DNA of 64,000 nt from an uncultured Prochlorococcus sp. (GTDB lineage Bacteria > Cyanobacteriota > Cyanobacteriia > PCC-6307 > Cyanobiaceae), in contig CACGDL010000002.1 in the NCBI GenBank assembly GCA_902571795.1, positions 1 through 64,000 on the forward strand, read 5' to 3'. The position numbers and the translations under genes were made by a program. The notes below the pieces were generated by a model. The model was given only the letters and a program-made list of their open reading frames with translations, was not told the DNA's origin and ran no database searches. This document shows positions 10,279-21,693 of the stretch, one piece after another. How positions within the stretch are numbered: position 1 is the first letter of the stretch; each line of letters opens with the position of its first letter.

Positions 10279-12843
10279 ATGGCTATTGTCTGTTATATGG
10301 CTAATCCAATGAATTCCAACGAACCCTTTGATCTGCGCTTGCCTACACCAGGCTGCTATTTAGATCCTGAGAAAGCTGGGATGGATTCAGATGCTGTTTT
10401 TCAAGGAATGACAGCCCATCTTTTCTACACTCTTGGAAAGTTAGCAACCTCTGCAAGTCCTCACGACTTATATATGGCATTGAGTTACGCAGTTAAAGAT
10501 AGGCTAATGACAAGATACTTGGCCAGCCAAGAGGTCATAAGAAAAAAACCACAAAAAACTGTAGCTTACTTATCAGCAGAATTTTTAATAGGTCCTCAAT
10601 TAAGTAATAACCTCCTCAATCTTGGCATAACTCAAGAAGCTGAAGATGCATTAAAAAGATTTGGTATTGAATCTTTATCAACAATACTCGAAGTTGAGGA
10701 AGAGCCTGGATTAGGTAATGGTGGTCTTGGTAGACTTGCTGCATGCTATATGGAATCATTAGCATCTCTACAAGTGCCAGCAGTAGGTTATGGAATTCGC
10801 TACGAATTTGGCATATTCAATCAATTAATCAGAGATGGTTGGCAAGTTGAAGTTACTGACAAATGGCTAAAAGGTGGATGGCCTTGGGAACTTCCACAAC
10901 CTGATGAATCATGTTTTGTTGGCTTTGGAGGAAGAACTGAAAGTTATAGAGACGATAAAGGAAACTACAGATCAAGATGGATACCTTCTGAACATGCAAT
11001 AGGTGTCCCACATGATGTTCCAGTCTTAGGATACAGGGTAAATACATGTGACAGATTAAGACTCTGGAGAGCTGATGCGACAGAAAGTTTTGACTTTTAT
11101 GCTTTCAATATTGGTGATTACTATGGAGCAGTAGAAGAAAAAGTTGCCTCTGAAACTCTTTCAAAAGTTCTATATCCAAATGATGGAACAGACGAAGGTA
11201 GAAGATTAAGACTCAAACAACAACACTTCTTTGTAAGCTGTTCTCTTCAGGATATGCTGAGAAGCCTTGAGAAAAGATCAATACCAATAACAGAATTCCC
11301 TAAGCATTGGACCGTCCAATTAAATGATACCCATCCTGCCATAGCTGTTGCAGAATTAATGCGACTTCTTATTGACCAATATCAAATAGGTTGGGATAAA
11401 GCTTGGAACATCACAACTTCCTCAGTTGCATATACCAACCACACATTACTGCCAGAAGCTTTAGAAAAATGGGATTTAAATTTATTTAATGATCTTCTTC
11501 CTAGACATTTAGAAATTATTTATGAAATTAATTGGAGATTTCTACAACAATTAAGACTACGTTATCCTGGTGATGACAAAATCCTTCAAAAACTCTCAAT
11601 AATTGATGAAGAAGGCTCGAAATCAGTTCGGATGGCTCATTTAGCTACAATTGGAGCACATCACATAAATGGTGTTGCAGCTCTCCACTCAGATCTAATC
11701 AAAAGGCAACTTCTGCCTGAATTCGCAGCTCTTTGGCCTGAAAAATTTACAAATGTAACTAATGGAGTTACTCCAAGGAGATGGGTTGCCCTATCTAATC
11801 CATCACTATCGAACCTTTTAGAGAAAGAAGTTGGTCCAAACTGGATAACAAATATGGAACTTCTTAAGAAGTTAGAAGAAAAAAAAGATGACAACAATTT
11901 TTTGCAAAAATTTGAAGAAACTAAACTAAATGGTAAAAGAAAATTAGCTAGCTTTATTCATTCAAAAACTGGAATACTGGTTGACCCTTCTAGTTTATTT
12001 GATGTTCAAGTAAAAAGAATTCATCAATATAAAAGGCAACATTTAAACGCTCTTCAAATTATTGCCCAATATTTAAGAATCAAAAATGGTATAAACAAGT
12101 ATGAAGTCCCAAGAACAATAATATTCGGAGGTAAAGCTGCACCTGGTTACTTTATGGCAAAGCTGATGATTAGATTCATTAATGGTATTGCTGATGTAGT
12201 TAATTCTGATCCAGATATGGATGGTTTATTAAGAGTTGTTTTTCTACCAGACTATAACGTCAAACTTGGTGAAATAGTTTATCCTGCAACGGATCTTTCA
12301 GAACAAATCTCAACTGCTGGGAAAGAAGCATCTGGAACTGGAAATATGAAGTTTGCCATGAATGGAGCGTTAACGATTGGAACCTTAGATGGAGCTAATG
12401 TGGAACTAAGAGATCTTGTCAAAAAAGAAAATTTCTTTCTTTTTGGTAAAACTGAAAGCGAAATTATGGACCTAAAAAATAATAACTACTCTCCCCAAAC
12501 TTTTATTGATCAATGTCCAGAGCTCAAAGAAGTTATACGCCTAATTGAAATTGGCCACTTTAGTAATGGAGATAAAGAATTATTTAAACCTTTATTAAAT
12601 AGCCTTACAGGACATGACCCATTTTTTGTTATGGCTGACTTTGAAGACTACTTAAATAAACAGGATGTGGTCAGTGAATGCTGGAATAACAAAAAATCTT
12701 GGAATAAAATGGCATTATTAAATACTGCTAGATCAGGATATTTTTCTTCAGATAGATCTATTAGAGAGTACTGTAAATCCATCTGGAAAGTTTCTCCAAT
12801 GCCTGTTGAAATTACTTGCGACGTCGAAGAATTAACTAATTAA
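10279..12843 (+). CDS. glgP: Glycogen phosphorylase
   Basis: YLSAEFLIGPQLSNN, VQLNDTHPAIAVAELMR, VKRIHQYKRQ and EASGTGNMKFAMNGALTIGTLDGANVE (PLP site). The start may be an internal Met (MNSNEPFDLRLP). Confidence 0.96.
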   Translation: MAIVCYMANPMNSNEPFDLRLPTPGCYLDPEKAGMDSDAVFQGMTAHLFYTLGKLATSASPHDLYMALSYAVKDRLMTRYLASQEVIRKKPQKTVAYLSAEFLIGPQLSNNLLNLGITQEAEDALKRFGIESLSTILEVEEEPGLGNGGLGRLAACYMESLASLQVPAVGYGIRYEFGIFNQLIRDGWQVEVTDKWLKGGWPWELPQPDESCFVGFGGRTESYRDDKGNYRSRWIPSEHAIGVPHDVPVLGYRVNTCDRLRLWRADATESFDFYAFNIGDYYGAVEEKVASETLSKVLYPNDGTDEGRRLRLKQQHFFVSCSLQDMLRSLEKRSIPITEFPKHWTVQLNDTHPAIAVAELMRLLIDQYQIGWDKAWNITTSSVAYTNHTLLPEALEKWDLNLFNDLLPRHLEIIYEINWRFLQQLRLRYPGDDKILQKLSIIDEEGSKSVRMAHLATIGAHHINGVAALHSDLIKRQLLPEFAALWPEKFTNVTNGVTPRRWVALSNPSLSNLLEKEVGPNWITNMELLKKLEEKKDDNNFLQKFEETKLNGKRKLASFIHSKTGILVDPSSLFDVQVKRIHQYKRQHLNALQIIAQYLRIKNGINKYEVPRTIIFGGKAAPGYFMAKLMIRFINGIADVVNSDPDMDGLLRVVFLPDYNVKLGEIVYPATDLSEQISTAGKEASGTGNMKFAMNGALTIGTLDGANVELRDLVKKENFFLFGKTESEIMDLKNNNYSPQTFIDQCPELKEVIRLIEIGHFSNGDKELFKPLLNSLTGHDPFFVMADFEDYLNKQDVVSECWNNKKSWNKMALLNTARSGYFSSDRSIREYCKSIWKVSPMPVEITCDVEELTN

Positions 12844-13291
12844 TATTTTTTTTATCTGGGGAATCTGGGGTTTGATGAAATAATCTATTCAAAATTAATC
12901 TATCCATATTTAATGGGTCTGGAGCTAATTCATTTGCAATTTCTTTAAATTTTGATTCGATATTGTTTGAAATTTTTGTATCAAATATTCTTTCCATTAA
13001 TGCTTCAATTGAATATAAATAGGCATTAACACTTTCAAGTTCATCTAAAGCTTCAGTAATTTCCGAATCAGAGATATGTTTATCTTCTAGACTGATATCT
13101 TCATTTGATTCTCTTTCAGACAATTCTCTCTGCAACTGATCAGTAATCTTAGTACAAAGGGTTCTGAAAGATTGTATGGAAGCCCAATTCAATTCTTGTT
13201 GCTGCTTAAAAGTTGGAAATTCTCTAATCAGACGATCATGCTCTTTATAAAATCTCTGACAATCAGAGCATTGACATGGTTCTTCAGCCAA
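12836..13291 (-). CDS. Conserved hypothetical protein with N-terminal CxCxxC motif
   Basis: 151-aa ORF beginning MAEEPCQCSDCQRFYKEHDRLI; acidic, helical character; no family recognised. Confidence 0.65.
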   Translation of the reverse strand: MAEEPCQCSDCQRFYKEHDRLIREFPTFKQQQELNWASIQSFRTLCTKITDQLQRELSERESNEDISLEDKHISDSEITEALDELESVNAYLYSIEALMERIFDTKISNNIESKFKEIANELAPDPLNMDRLILNRLFHQTPDSPDKKNIN

Positions 13292-13322
13292 AAGAAAAAA
13301 TAATTCTTTTTATATCATCTCA

Positions 13323-13655
13323 CTATTTGGGCAAAATTGTAGGGCCATCCAATAATTCGTCATTTTCATCGAGTGAATCTGGACTATCTGGCAAAGGTAT
13401 CTCAATACTAGTAACCAGATTAATAACATCTCTTAGTCTCATAGAATCAGCAAACCATCCCATTGCTTGCTCGGCATCACCTCTTTTTTCAGCATCATTT
13501 GCTTGATCTTCATGAGCTTCAGCCAAAAGAGCAAGCCAGCAAAGGCATCGTGCTTGAACTATTGAAAGATCTAAATCATTAGGTTGGGATTTAGAAATGC
13601 GTTCATGCTCTTGTTGAATTAAGAGCTTTAAACGCATATCATGCAACTTAGCCAT
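13323..13655 (-). CDS. Conserved hypothetical protein
   Basis: 110-aa ORF MAKLHDMRLKLLIQQEHERI..., same strand as and upstream of the CxCxxC protein. Confidence 0.65.
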   Translation of the reverse strand: MAKLHDMRLKLLIQQEHERISKSQPNDLDLSIVQARCLCWLALLAEAHEDQANDAEKRGDAEQAMGWFADSMRLRDVINLVTSIEIPLPDSPDSLDENDELLDGPTILPK

Positions 13656-13734
13656 AAAAGATTTACTACTAACTATACGCTAGCTAGAGAGTAGCAAGTT
13701 TGCACACATACTACATATAGTTTTTTATTTTTAC

Positions 13735-13807
<73 letters not shown>

Positions 13808-13845
13808 AATAGATGATTTTTGGAGTATTAAGCATTATGCTAAAT

Positions 13846-14224
13846 GAAAGCAGGAGAGGCAATCGCAAGAAAGTTTTATTTTGTTTCCAAAATAAAACTT
13901 TCTTGAGGAAAGTCCGGGCTCCCATATGGTCAAGCTTGCTGGGTAATTCCCAGTGCGGGCAACCGTGAGGATAGTGCCACAGAAACATACCGCCTAATAC
14001 TTTATGTATGGCAAGGGTGCAAGGGTGTGGTAAGAGCGCACCAGCAACATTGAGAAGTGTTGGCTAGGTAAACCCCGGCTGGGAGCAAGGCTTAGTAGAT
14101 TTATGACCATTAAACAATCTACTTTTAAGCGCCGCTTGAGACTATGAAGTAATTCTAGTCCTAGATAGATGATTGCCCATCTTATTAATTAAGATGAACA
14201 GAACCCGGCTTATGACCTGCTTTC
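13846..14224 (+). ncRNA. rnpB: RNase P RNA
   Basis: P1 arms GAAAGCAGG (13846-13854) and CCTGCTTTC (14216-14224); conserved GAGGAAAGTCCGGGCTCC, GATAGTGCCACAGAAACATACCGCC, GGTAAACCCC and ACAGAACCCGGCTTATGACC. Confidence 0.96.
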
Positions 14225-14249
14225 TAATTATTATGATTATTCAAATCCG

Positions 14250-14999
14250 ATGACAAATATAATTAATGCAAAGAGGATTAATCAAATAACTACTTTTTTA
14301 AAATCTTTGAATATTAAATCAAAAAGATTTTCTGAAATAATTAAAACTGAAAATATTTCTATTATCCAAAATTTTAATCAAGCATTTATCCACTCCTCGG
14401 AGGACAAAATATTGAATTATGAAAAATTAGAATTTTTCGGAGATGCAGTACTCAGATTAGCGGCTTCTAATTTTATTGAAAAAAAATATCCTCAAATGAG
14501 TGTAGGAGAAAGATCAGAGCTAAGAGCGCAAATTGTAAGTGATGAATGGTTAACTAAATTAGGGGGGGAAATTAATATAGAAAAATTAATAATTAAAGGA
14601 CCTAAAGCTCTTGGTGATGAAAATTCAAAAAATACAATTATTGGAGAAGCTACAGAAGCTTTAATTGGTGCTGTTTACAAGTGCTTTAATTCCATTCAAG
14701 AAGTAAATCTTTGGTTAGATGATATTTGGGAGAAAGATTCAGAAATATTTTTAAAAGCTCCATATAAATTCAAATCAAAAACAGTATTGCAAGAGTGGTG
14801 TCAAAGTAAAGGTTTTGAGTTGCCAGTCTATAAAATAATTGAAGTTTCAAAGAAAAATGGTGACCCTAAAAGATTTTCTTGCGATATATTTATCGAAGGG
14901 TTAAAAGAATCGTCTGCATTTGGCAAGTCCCACAAAAATGCAGAAACAAATGCAGCTAGAATTTTGATAGAAAAATTTATTACTATAGGTAAAATTTAA
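14250..14999 (+). CDS. rnc: Ribonuclease III
   Basis: NYEKLEFFGDAVLRLAAS signature, GEATEALIGAVY, C-terminal dsRBD. Confidence 0.93.
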   Translation: MTNIINAKRINQITTFLKSLNIKSKRFSEIIKTENISIIQNFNQAFIHSSEDKILNYEKLEFFGDAVLRLAASNFIEKKYPQMSVGERSELRAQIVSDEWLTKLGGEINIEKLIIKGPKALGDENSKNTIIGEATEALIGAVYKCFNSIQEVNLWLDDIWEKDSEIFLKAPYKFKSKTVLQEWCQSKGFELPVYKIIEVSKKNGDPKRFSCDIFIEGLKESSAFGKSHKNAETNAARILIEKFITIGKI

Positions 15000-15002
15000 T
15001 TT

Positions 15003-15188
15003 TTATACTATTTCTAAATTGGTTAGCTGAAAAGTTATGAGTTTATCCCAATTACCTCCTTCAAACAGAACCGCTGCTCTTTTTTTTGTAACTCTTTGTA
15101 CAAACCCTTTGTATCCTCTATAGATAGAATTGTTGTCTTTTACAACAACAAAAGATCCAGGGAGTATGGGTTTATTAGATAATTCCAT
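15003..15188 (-). CDS. ndhS: NAD(P)H dehydrogenase-like complex subunit S (SH3-like)
   Basis: 61-aa protein with [37 protein letters not shown], matching the cyanobacterial NdhS pattern. Confidence 0.8.
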   Translation of the reverse strand: MELSNKPILPGSFVVVKDNNSIYRGYKGFVQRVTKKRAAVLFEGGNWDKLITFQLTNLEIV

Positions 15189-15212
15189 AAAACACTCTTT
15201 TTAATACAATAT

Positions 15213-15752
15213 ATGATAGATAAAAATGAATGGTTGACTGTTGGATTGATAACATCATGTCATGGAATTAATGGAAAGGTTAAGGTTAAATCTCTAAGTG
15301 ATTTTGAAGAAAGATTTTTAAAACCTGGAATTAGATGGTTGCAAAAAGAAAATGAACCTCCTTCAAAAATAGAACTTATATCTGGTTTCAAACAGCCTGG
15401 TAAAGAAACCTTCATAGTTAAATTTCAAGGAATAAATACAAGAAATCATGCAGAACAACTGAAAAAATTTAAAATTCTTGTAAAGGCTGATACACTACCA
15501 AAATTACAAGAAGAAGAATTTCACTTGTTAGAACTTGTAAATCTCGAGGTCAAAACTTTAGAAAATGATGAATTAAAAAAAATTGGGAAAGTTATCAATT
15601 TAGAAAATGAGAAAAATAATTTACTTGTTATTGAACTATTTAAAAATCAAAAAAAAGTTCTCATACCATTTGTTAAAGAAATAGTCCCATTGGTAGATAT
15701 AAAAAATAATTTTTTAATCATCAATCCTCCAAATGGACTTTTGGAACTATAA
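15213..15752 (+). CDS. rimM: Ribosome maturation factor RimM
   Basis: [23 protein letters not shown] start and [18 protein letters not shown]-terminal barrel motif. Confidence 0.93.
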   Translation: MIDKNEWLTVGLITSCHGINGKVKVKSLSDFEERFLKPGIRWLQKENEPPSKIELISGFKQPGKETFIVKFQGINTRNHAEQLKKFKILVKADTLPKLQEEEFHLLELVNLEVKTLENDELKKIGKVINLENEKNNLLVIELFKNQKKVLIPFVKEIVPLVDIKNNFLIINPPNGLLEL

Positions 15753-15783
15753 ATTTAAAAAATAAAAGTTTGTAAGAAACTTA

Positions 15784-17679
15784 TTATTCAACAGTAACAC
15801 TTTTTGCTAAATTTCTTGGTTGATCCACGTCAAGACCTCTATGAGCTGCGATATGGTAACTCAATAATTGTAAAGGCAATATATTAAGTAGAGGTGAAAT
15901 CCATTCATTAGAAGAAGGCACTTTCATTAAATAATCAAAGATTTCAGTTCCATTACATTCAGGAGCAATCCCAATCAAATAGGAATCTCTAGCTTTTGCT
16001 TCCTGAGCATTACTGATAACTTTATCAAAAACCTCCCCTGGGGAGGCAATTGAAATTACAGGTACTTTTTTATCTAATAAAGCTATTGGACCATGTTTCA
16101 TTTCACCAGCAGGATATCCTGCTGCATGGATGTAACTAATTTCTTTAAGTTTTAACGCACCTTCAAGAGCAATTGGATAATTTATTCCTCTTCCTAAAAA
16201 AATAACATCTTTAATATTAAAAAAGTCATGTGCTAGTTTTTCTGAAGATTTATTATGTTTCTCTAAGAGATCTTCCAGTAATGGCGGAAGTTTTATAAGT
16301 TCGTTTATTAATTTCTCTATTTCATCAAGACTTTGATTGCCTTTAATTTGAGCAAATTTTATAGCTAATCCATAAAAAGAAAGTAATTGAGCAAAAAAAG
16401 TTTTTGTTGCTGCAACTCCAACTTCTATTCCTGCGCAGATATCAATTATATTTGAAACCTGCCTTCCTATAGAACTCTCTTTTCTATTTGTTATTGCAAT
16501 AAGATTGGGTTTAAATTTTTTATCTTCAATTGAGGAACGTCTTTTAATTTCCATCTCGATAGCCGCAATAGTATCAGCAGTTTCTCCAGATTGAGTGACT
16601 CCAATAGTTAATGTATTTGGCAATAATGGAGGTGGAGAATAACGAAATTCGCTCGCGTAAAAGACATTTGTAGGGATACCTGAAAATTGTTCTAATAAAA
16701 AGCTGCCCACCATTGCAGCATGTTTACTTGTACCACAAGCAATGATTTCAATTCTTTCTATAGAGTCAAAAAATTCTGTATCAAAAGGATAATTAATTTG
16801 ATATTGACCATTATCTAAGTTCTTAATTAAATAATTTTCCAACCAGTTTTTTGCAGTCTGTGGCTGATCATATATCTCTTTTAACATGTAATGTTTGAAG
16901 TTCATCTTATCCATTATTTGCTCTGAGACTTTTAGAGAAACTGGATTTCGATATTGTCTCTCATTGCTTGAGTCATATATTTCAATTCCAAGCGGAGTTA
17001 ATAAAGCTATTTCTTCATCTTCCATAGGCAAAATAATATTTGTAAAGTTTGCGATGGCTGGAGTATCACTAGCACAAATAAATTCTCCTTCACCCAAACC
17101 AATAATCAAGGGTGCTTGTCTTCTTGCTACTACCAAAGAGGTTGGAGCACCAGACCATAAAACTGCTAAAGCATAAGATCCTTCTAAATCAGATAATACA
17201 TTTCTGACAGCTACTAATAATGTTGAACCATTATTCTCAAGCTTAAGTTTACTTAATGTATTTAACTCTCTTTGAATAAGATGGGGAATTACCTCGGTAT
17301 CTGTATCTGAATTAAAAATAATGCCCTCTTTTTCTAATTTATTTTTTAAATCTTGGAAATTTTCAATAATGCCATTTTGAACAACTGCTATATTCCCTGT
17401 ACTATCAGTATGAGGATGTGCATTTTTAACCTCAGGCTTTCCATGAGTTGCCCATCTAGTATGACCTATTCCTACAGTTCCAGAAATATTGTGATCATTA
17501 AGATTACTTATTAAATTCTTGAGTTTTCCTTCTGCTTTCTTGCAAGAAATAAAATTTGTTTCGGAATTTATTATCGCAATACCTGCAGAATCATAACCTC
17601 TATATTCAAGTTTTTCTAAACCATTAATTAGTAATGGTAAAGCTTTTTTATATCCAGTTACAGCAACTATGCCACACAT
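15784..17679 (-). CDS. glmS: Glutamine-fructose-6-phosphate aminotransferase (isomerizing)
   Basis: MCGIVAVTGYKKALPLLINGLEKLEYRGYDSAG start; SIS domains; C-terminus DVDQPRNLAKSVTVE. Confidence 0.97.
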   Translation of the reverse strand: MCGIVAVTGYKKALPLLINGLEKLEYRGYDSAGIAIINSETNFISCKKAEGKLKNLISNLNDHNISGTVGIGHTRWATHGKPEVKNAHPHTDSTGNIAVVQNGIIENFQDLKNKLEKEGIIFNSDTDTEVIPHLIQRELNTLSKLKLENNGSTLLVAVRNVLSDLEGSYALAVLWSGAPTSLVVARRQAPLIIGLGEGEFICASDTPAIANFTNIILPMEDEEIALLTPLGIEIYDSSNERQYRNPVSLKVSEQIMDKMNFKHYMLKEIYDQPQTAKNWLENYLIKNLDNGQYQINYPFDTEFFDSIERIEIIACGTSKHAAMVGSFLLEQFSGIPTNVFYASEFRYSPPPLLPNTLTIGVTQSGETADTIAAIEMEIKRRSSIEDKKFKPNLIAITNRKESSIGRQVSNIIDICAGIEVGVAATKTFFAQLLSFYGLAIKFAQIKGNQSLDEIEKLINELIKLPPLLEDLLEKHNKSSEKLAHDFFNIKDVIFLGRGINYPIALEGALKLKEISYIHAAGYPAGEMKHGPIALLDKKVPVISIASPGEVFDKVISNAQEAKARDSYLIGIAPECNGTEIFDYLMKVPSSNEWISPLLNILPLQLLSYHIAAHRGLDVDQPRNLAKSVTVE

Positions 17680-17759
17680 ACGAATTTTTTTTTCAATTAT
17701 ATTGAAATAAAATGCGTATTTACTAAAAAATGGACTCTCTTAAAACTGCACTATAAAAA

Positions 17760-18047
<288 letters not shown>

Positions 18048-18138
18048 TTACAAAGAAATTAAAAAAATTAAGATATGCTTCACTCTTGTTAACTCTAGGG
18101 CATAAAATCATATAGATAATTAGTAATTTTCATAAACT

Positions 18139-18378
18139 ATGTCACAAGAAATCCTCCAAAAAGTCTGTTCTATTGTTTCAGAACAATTAAGCGTTGAAGC
18201 TGGAGAAGTAAAATCAGATTCAAATTTCCAAAATGATTTAGGTGCAGATTCTCTAGATACTGTTGAACTAGTGATGGCTTTAGAAGAAGCATTTGATATT
18301 GAAATTCCTGATGAAGCAGCTGAAGGAATCGCAACTGTTGGCGATGCGGTAAAATTCATCGAAGAAAAAAAAGGTTAA
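18139..18378 (+). CDS. acpP: Acyl carrier protein
   Basis: [31 protein letters not shown] phosphopantetheine site. Confidence 0.98.
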   Translation: MSQEILQKVCSIVSEQLSVEAGEVKSDSNFQNDLGADSLDTVELVMALEEAFDIEIPDEAAEGIATVGDAVKFIEEKKG

Positions 18379-18384
18379 TAAAGA

Positions 18385-19629
18385 ATGCCAAATTTCCATC
18401 GAGTAGTTATTACTGGTATCGGAGCAGTAACTCCAATTGGTAATAACATTGATGAATATTTAGTCGGTCTTCAAAAAGGTACTAATGGGGTCTCAGATAT
18501 TACTCTCTTTGATCCTGAACAACATCCCTGCAAATTTGCTGCAGAAGTAAAAAATCTTCAATCTGAAAATTTTATTGAAGCTAAAGAATCCAAAAGATGG
18601 GATCGTTTTTCCCAGTTTGGGGTTATTGCTGCAAAGCAAGCATTTAGTGATTCTGGACTTGAAATTACTGAAGCTAATGCATCAAGAATTGGAGTGATTA
18701 TAGGTTCTGGGGTTGGAGGCTTGCTAACTATGGAAAGTCAAGCTCAAATATTGAGTCATAAAGGACCTAAAAGAGTAAGTCCCTTTACAGTTCCAATGAT
18801 GATTCCAAACATGGCAACTGGATTGGCTGCCATCGCTTTGGGAGCAAAAGGACCAAGTTCCTCTGTTTCAACCGCTTGCGCTGCCGGTTCAAATGCAATT
18901 GGTGATTCTTTTAGATTACTTCAACTTGGAAAGGCAGATGCAATGATCTGTGGAGGAGCAGAAGCAAGTATTACGCCTCTTGGAGTAGCTGGTTTTGCTA
19001 GTGCCAAAGCTCTTTCTTTCAGAAATGACAGTCCTCAAACTGCTAGCAGACCTTTTGATGCAGAAAGAGATGGATTTGTTATTGGAGAGGGATCTGGAAT
19101 TCTTGTTTTAGAGACTTTAGAAAATGCACAAAAAAGGAATGCGAGAATTTATGCAGAAATTATTGGATATGGAACAACATGTGATGCTCATCATATTACT
19201 GCTCCATCTCCAGGCGGGGTTGGCGGTGCCGCAGCTATCAAATTAGCAATTGAAGACGCCTGTCTTAGCCTCGAAAAAGTTGATTACATAAATGCCCATG
19301 GGACAAGTACATCAGCTAACGATAAAAATGAAACTTCTGCAATTAAATCTATTTTTAGAGACAGATCTTACCTTATTCCTGTAAGCTCTACTAAGTCGAT
19401 GACTGGTCATCTCCTAGGAGGCTCAGGAGGTATCGAAGCTGTAGCTTGTATACTTTCTTTGACACATAATTTTATCCCTCCTACAATTAACTACGTCAAT
19501 CCAGATCCTGATTGTGATCTTGATTATGTACCAAATAATGCGAGAGATGCTCAAGTAGGAGTTGCTCTTTCTAATTCTTTCGGCTTTGGTGGTCACAATG
19601 TTTGCCTTGCTTTCAGCAAAATGAATTAA
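18385..19629 (+). CDS. fabF: 3-oxoacyl-[acyl-carrier-protein] synthase II
   Basis: [44 protein letters not shown]; directly downstream of acpP. Confidence 0.97.
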   Translation: MPNFHRVVITGIGAVTPIGNNIDEYLVGLQKGTNGVSDITLFDPEQHPCKFAAEVKNLQSENFIEAKESKRWDRFSQFGVIAAKQAFSDSGLEITEANASRIGVIIGSGVGGLLTMESQAQILSHKGPKRVSPFTVPMMIPNMATGLAAIALGAKGPSSSVSTACAAGSNAIGDSFRLLQLGKADAMICGGAEASITPLGVAGFASAKALSFRNDSPQTASRPFDAERDGFVIGEGSGILVLETLENAQKRNARIYAEIIGYGTTCDAHHITAPSPGGVGGAAAIKLAIEDACLSLEKVDYINAHGTSTSANDKNETSAIKSIFRDRSYLIPVSSTKSMTGHLLGGSGGIEAVACILSLTHNFIPPTINYVNPDPDCDLDYVPNNARDAQVGVALSNSFGFGGHNVCLAFSKMN

Positions 19630-19672
19630 AGACAACCAATTCTGTATTTCAAACTTAACTTATTTTAAAACA

Positions 19673-21679
19673 ATGGTCGCTGCATCTGTTTCATTAGAAT
19701 CACTTTGTGTAAATAGTATAAGAATGCTTGCTGTAGATGCAGTAAATAAATCTAATAGTGGACATCCTGGACTGCCAATGGGATGTGCTCCTATGGGTTA
19801 TGCATTATGGCAAAACATTCTTAATCACAACCCCAATAACCCAAAATGGTTCAATAGAGACCGTTTTGTATTATCAGCTGGTCATGGCTGTATGTTGTTA
19901 TATTCTTTGCTTCATTTGACAGGATACAAATCAGTTTCCATAGAAGATATAAAAGAATTTAGACAATGGGGATCAAAAACTCCTGGACATCCAGAAACAT
20001 TCGAAACTGAAGGTGTTGAGGTTACAGCTGGTCCTCTTGGAGCTGGTATTTCAAATGCAGTTGGTTTAGCAATAGCTGAAACTCACTTAGCAGCTAAATT
20101 TAATAAGCCTGATTGCAATATTGTTGATCACTATACATACGTAATAATGGGTGACGGCTGTAATCAAGAAGGTATTGCATCAGAGGCCTGCTCATTAGCT
20201 GGTCACCTTAAGCTTGGAAAATTAATTGCACTCTATGACGATAATCAAATTACAATTGATGGGCGAACCGACGTTTCTTTCACCGAAGATGTTTTAAAAA
20301 GATACGAAGCTTATGGATGGCATGTACAACACGTTGAAGATGGGAATCATGATGTTAAAGGAATAACTGAAGCTATCGAAAAAGCAAAATTAATTACAGA
20401 CAAACCTTCAATTATTAAAATTTCTACAACCATAGGTTATGGTTCTCCAAATAAATCAGATACTGCTGGAATTCATGGAGCAGCTGTTGGAGAAGAAGAA
20501 GCTGTATTAACTAGAGAGTTTCTTAACTGGGAATATCCTGCATTTGAAATACCAGATGAAGTATATGCGCATTTTAGAAAATCAATAAACAAAGGCGAAA
20601 ACTTAGAGAAAGAATGGGATTCTAAATTTGAAGAATATCAAAAAAAATATCCTTCTGAAGGAGCCGAGTTAAACAGAATGTTAAAAGGCCAATTACCTGA
20701 AAATTGGGACTCAGATCTCCCTTCTTATACACCTGATGATAAAGGATTAGCCACCAGAAAGCATTCACAAATATGTTTAGGTGCACTAGGTCCTAACCTG
20801 CCTGAATTAATTGGTGGATCCGCAGATTTAACTCACTCTAATTACACAGACATCAAAGGAGAAACCGGGTCATTTCAGCCTCATAGTCCTGAAAAAAGAT
20901 ATTTACACTTTGGTGTAAGAGAGCATGCAATGGCAGCAGTACTTAATGGCATTGCCTATCATAATAGTGGTCTTATTCCTTATGGTGGAACCTTCCTTGT
21001 TTTCGCCGATTATATGAGAGGTTCAATGAGGCTTTCGGCACTCAGCGAATTAGGAGTAATCTATGTCTTAACTCACGATTCAATTGGTGTAGGAGAAGAC
21101 GGCCCAACACATCAACCTATTGAAACTATCCCTTCACTTCGTGCCATGCCTAACATGCTAGTTTTCAGACCTGGAGATGGAAATGAAACAAGTGGAGCTT
21201 ATAAACTTGCTATTCAAAATAGAAAAAGACCTTCTGCCCTGTGTTTAAGTAGACAAGGTATGCCAAATCAAGAAAATACCTCGATCGACAAAGTTGCCCT
21301 TGGAGGATATATAGTTTCGGATTGCGAAGGTACGCCAGATCTAATATTCATTGGTACTGGAAGCGAACTAAATCTTTGCATTGAAGCAAGTAAGGAAATT
21401 TCAAGCTTAGGTAAAAAAATTAGAGTTGTTTCTATGCCTTGTGTAGAACTTTTCGAAGAGCAAGAAGAATCTTACAAAGAAAGTGTTCTACCTAGTAGTG
21501 TGAAAAAGAGAGTTGTAGTAGAAGCTGCCCATTCATTTGGTTGGCATAAATATACAGGTTTTGATGGTATTTGTATCACTATGGATAGGTTTGGTGCATC
21601 AGCACCAGGTGGAGAATGTATGAAAAATTTTGGATTTACAGTCGAAAACGTAGTTAAAAAAACGAAGGAAATTCTGTAA
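19673..21679 (+). CDS. tktA: Transketolase
   Basis: [67 protein letters not shown]. Confidence 0.97.
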   Translation: MVAASVSLESLCVNSIRMLAVDAVNKSNSGHPGLPMGCAPMGYALWQNILNHNPNNPKWFNRDRFVLSAGHGCMLLYSLLHLTGYKSVSIEDIKEFRQWGSKTPGHPETFETEGVEVTAGPLGAGISNAVGLAIAETHLAAKFNKPDCNIVDHYTYVIMGDGCNQEGIASEACSLAGHLKLGKLIALYDDNQITIDGRTDVSFTEDVLKRYEAYGWHVQHVEDGNHDVKGITEAIEKAKLITDKPSIIKISTTIGYGSPNKSDTAGIHGAAVGEEEAVLTREFLNWEYPAFEIPDEVYAHFRKSINKGENLEKEWDSKFEEYQKKYPSEGAELNRMLKGQLPENWDSDLPSYTPDDKGLATRKHSQICLGALGPNLPELIGGSADLTHSNYTDIKGETGSFQPHSPEKRYLHFGVREHAMAAVLNGIAYHNSGLIPYGGTFLVFADYMRGSMRLSALSELGVIYVLTHDSIGVGEDGPTHQPIETIPSLRAMPNMLVFRPGDGNETSGAYKLAIQNRKRPSALCLSRQGMPNQENTSIDKVALGGYIVSDCEGTPDLIFIGTGSELNLCIEASKEISSLGKKIRVVSMPCVELFEEQEESYKESVLPSSVKKRVVVEAAHSFGWHKYTGFDGICITMDRFGASAPGGECMKNFGFTVENVVKKTKEIL

Positions 21680-21693
21680 CTTCTAATTGATAA

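Noticed and set aside
15753-15783. AAGTTT-GTAAG-AAACTT as an intrinsic terminator between rimM and glmS
   Set aside because: Only a 6-bp AT-rich stem without a strong U-tract on either strand; too weak to call.
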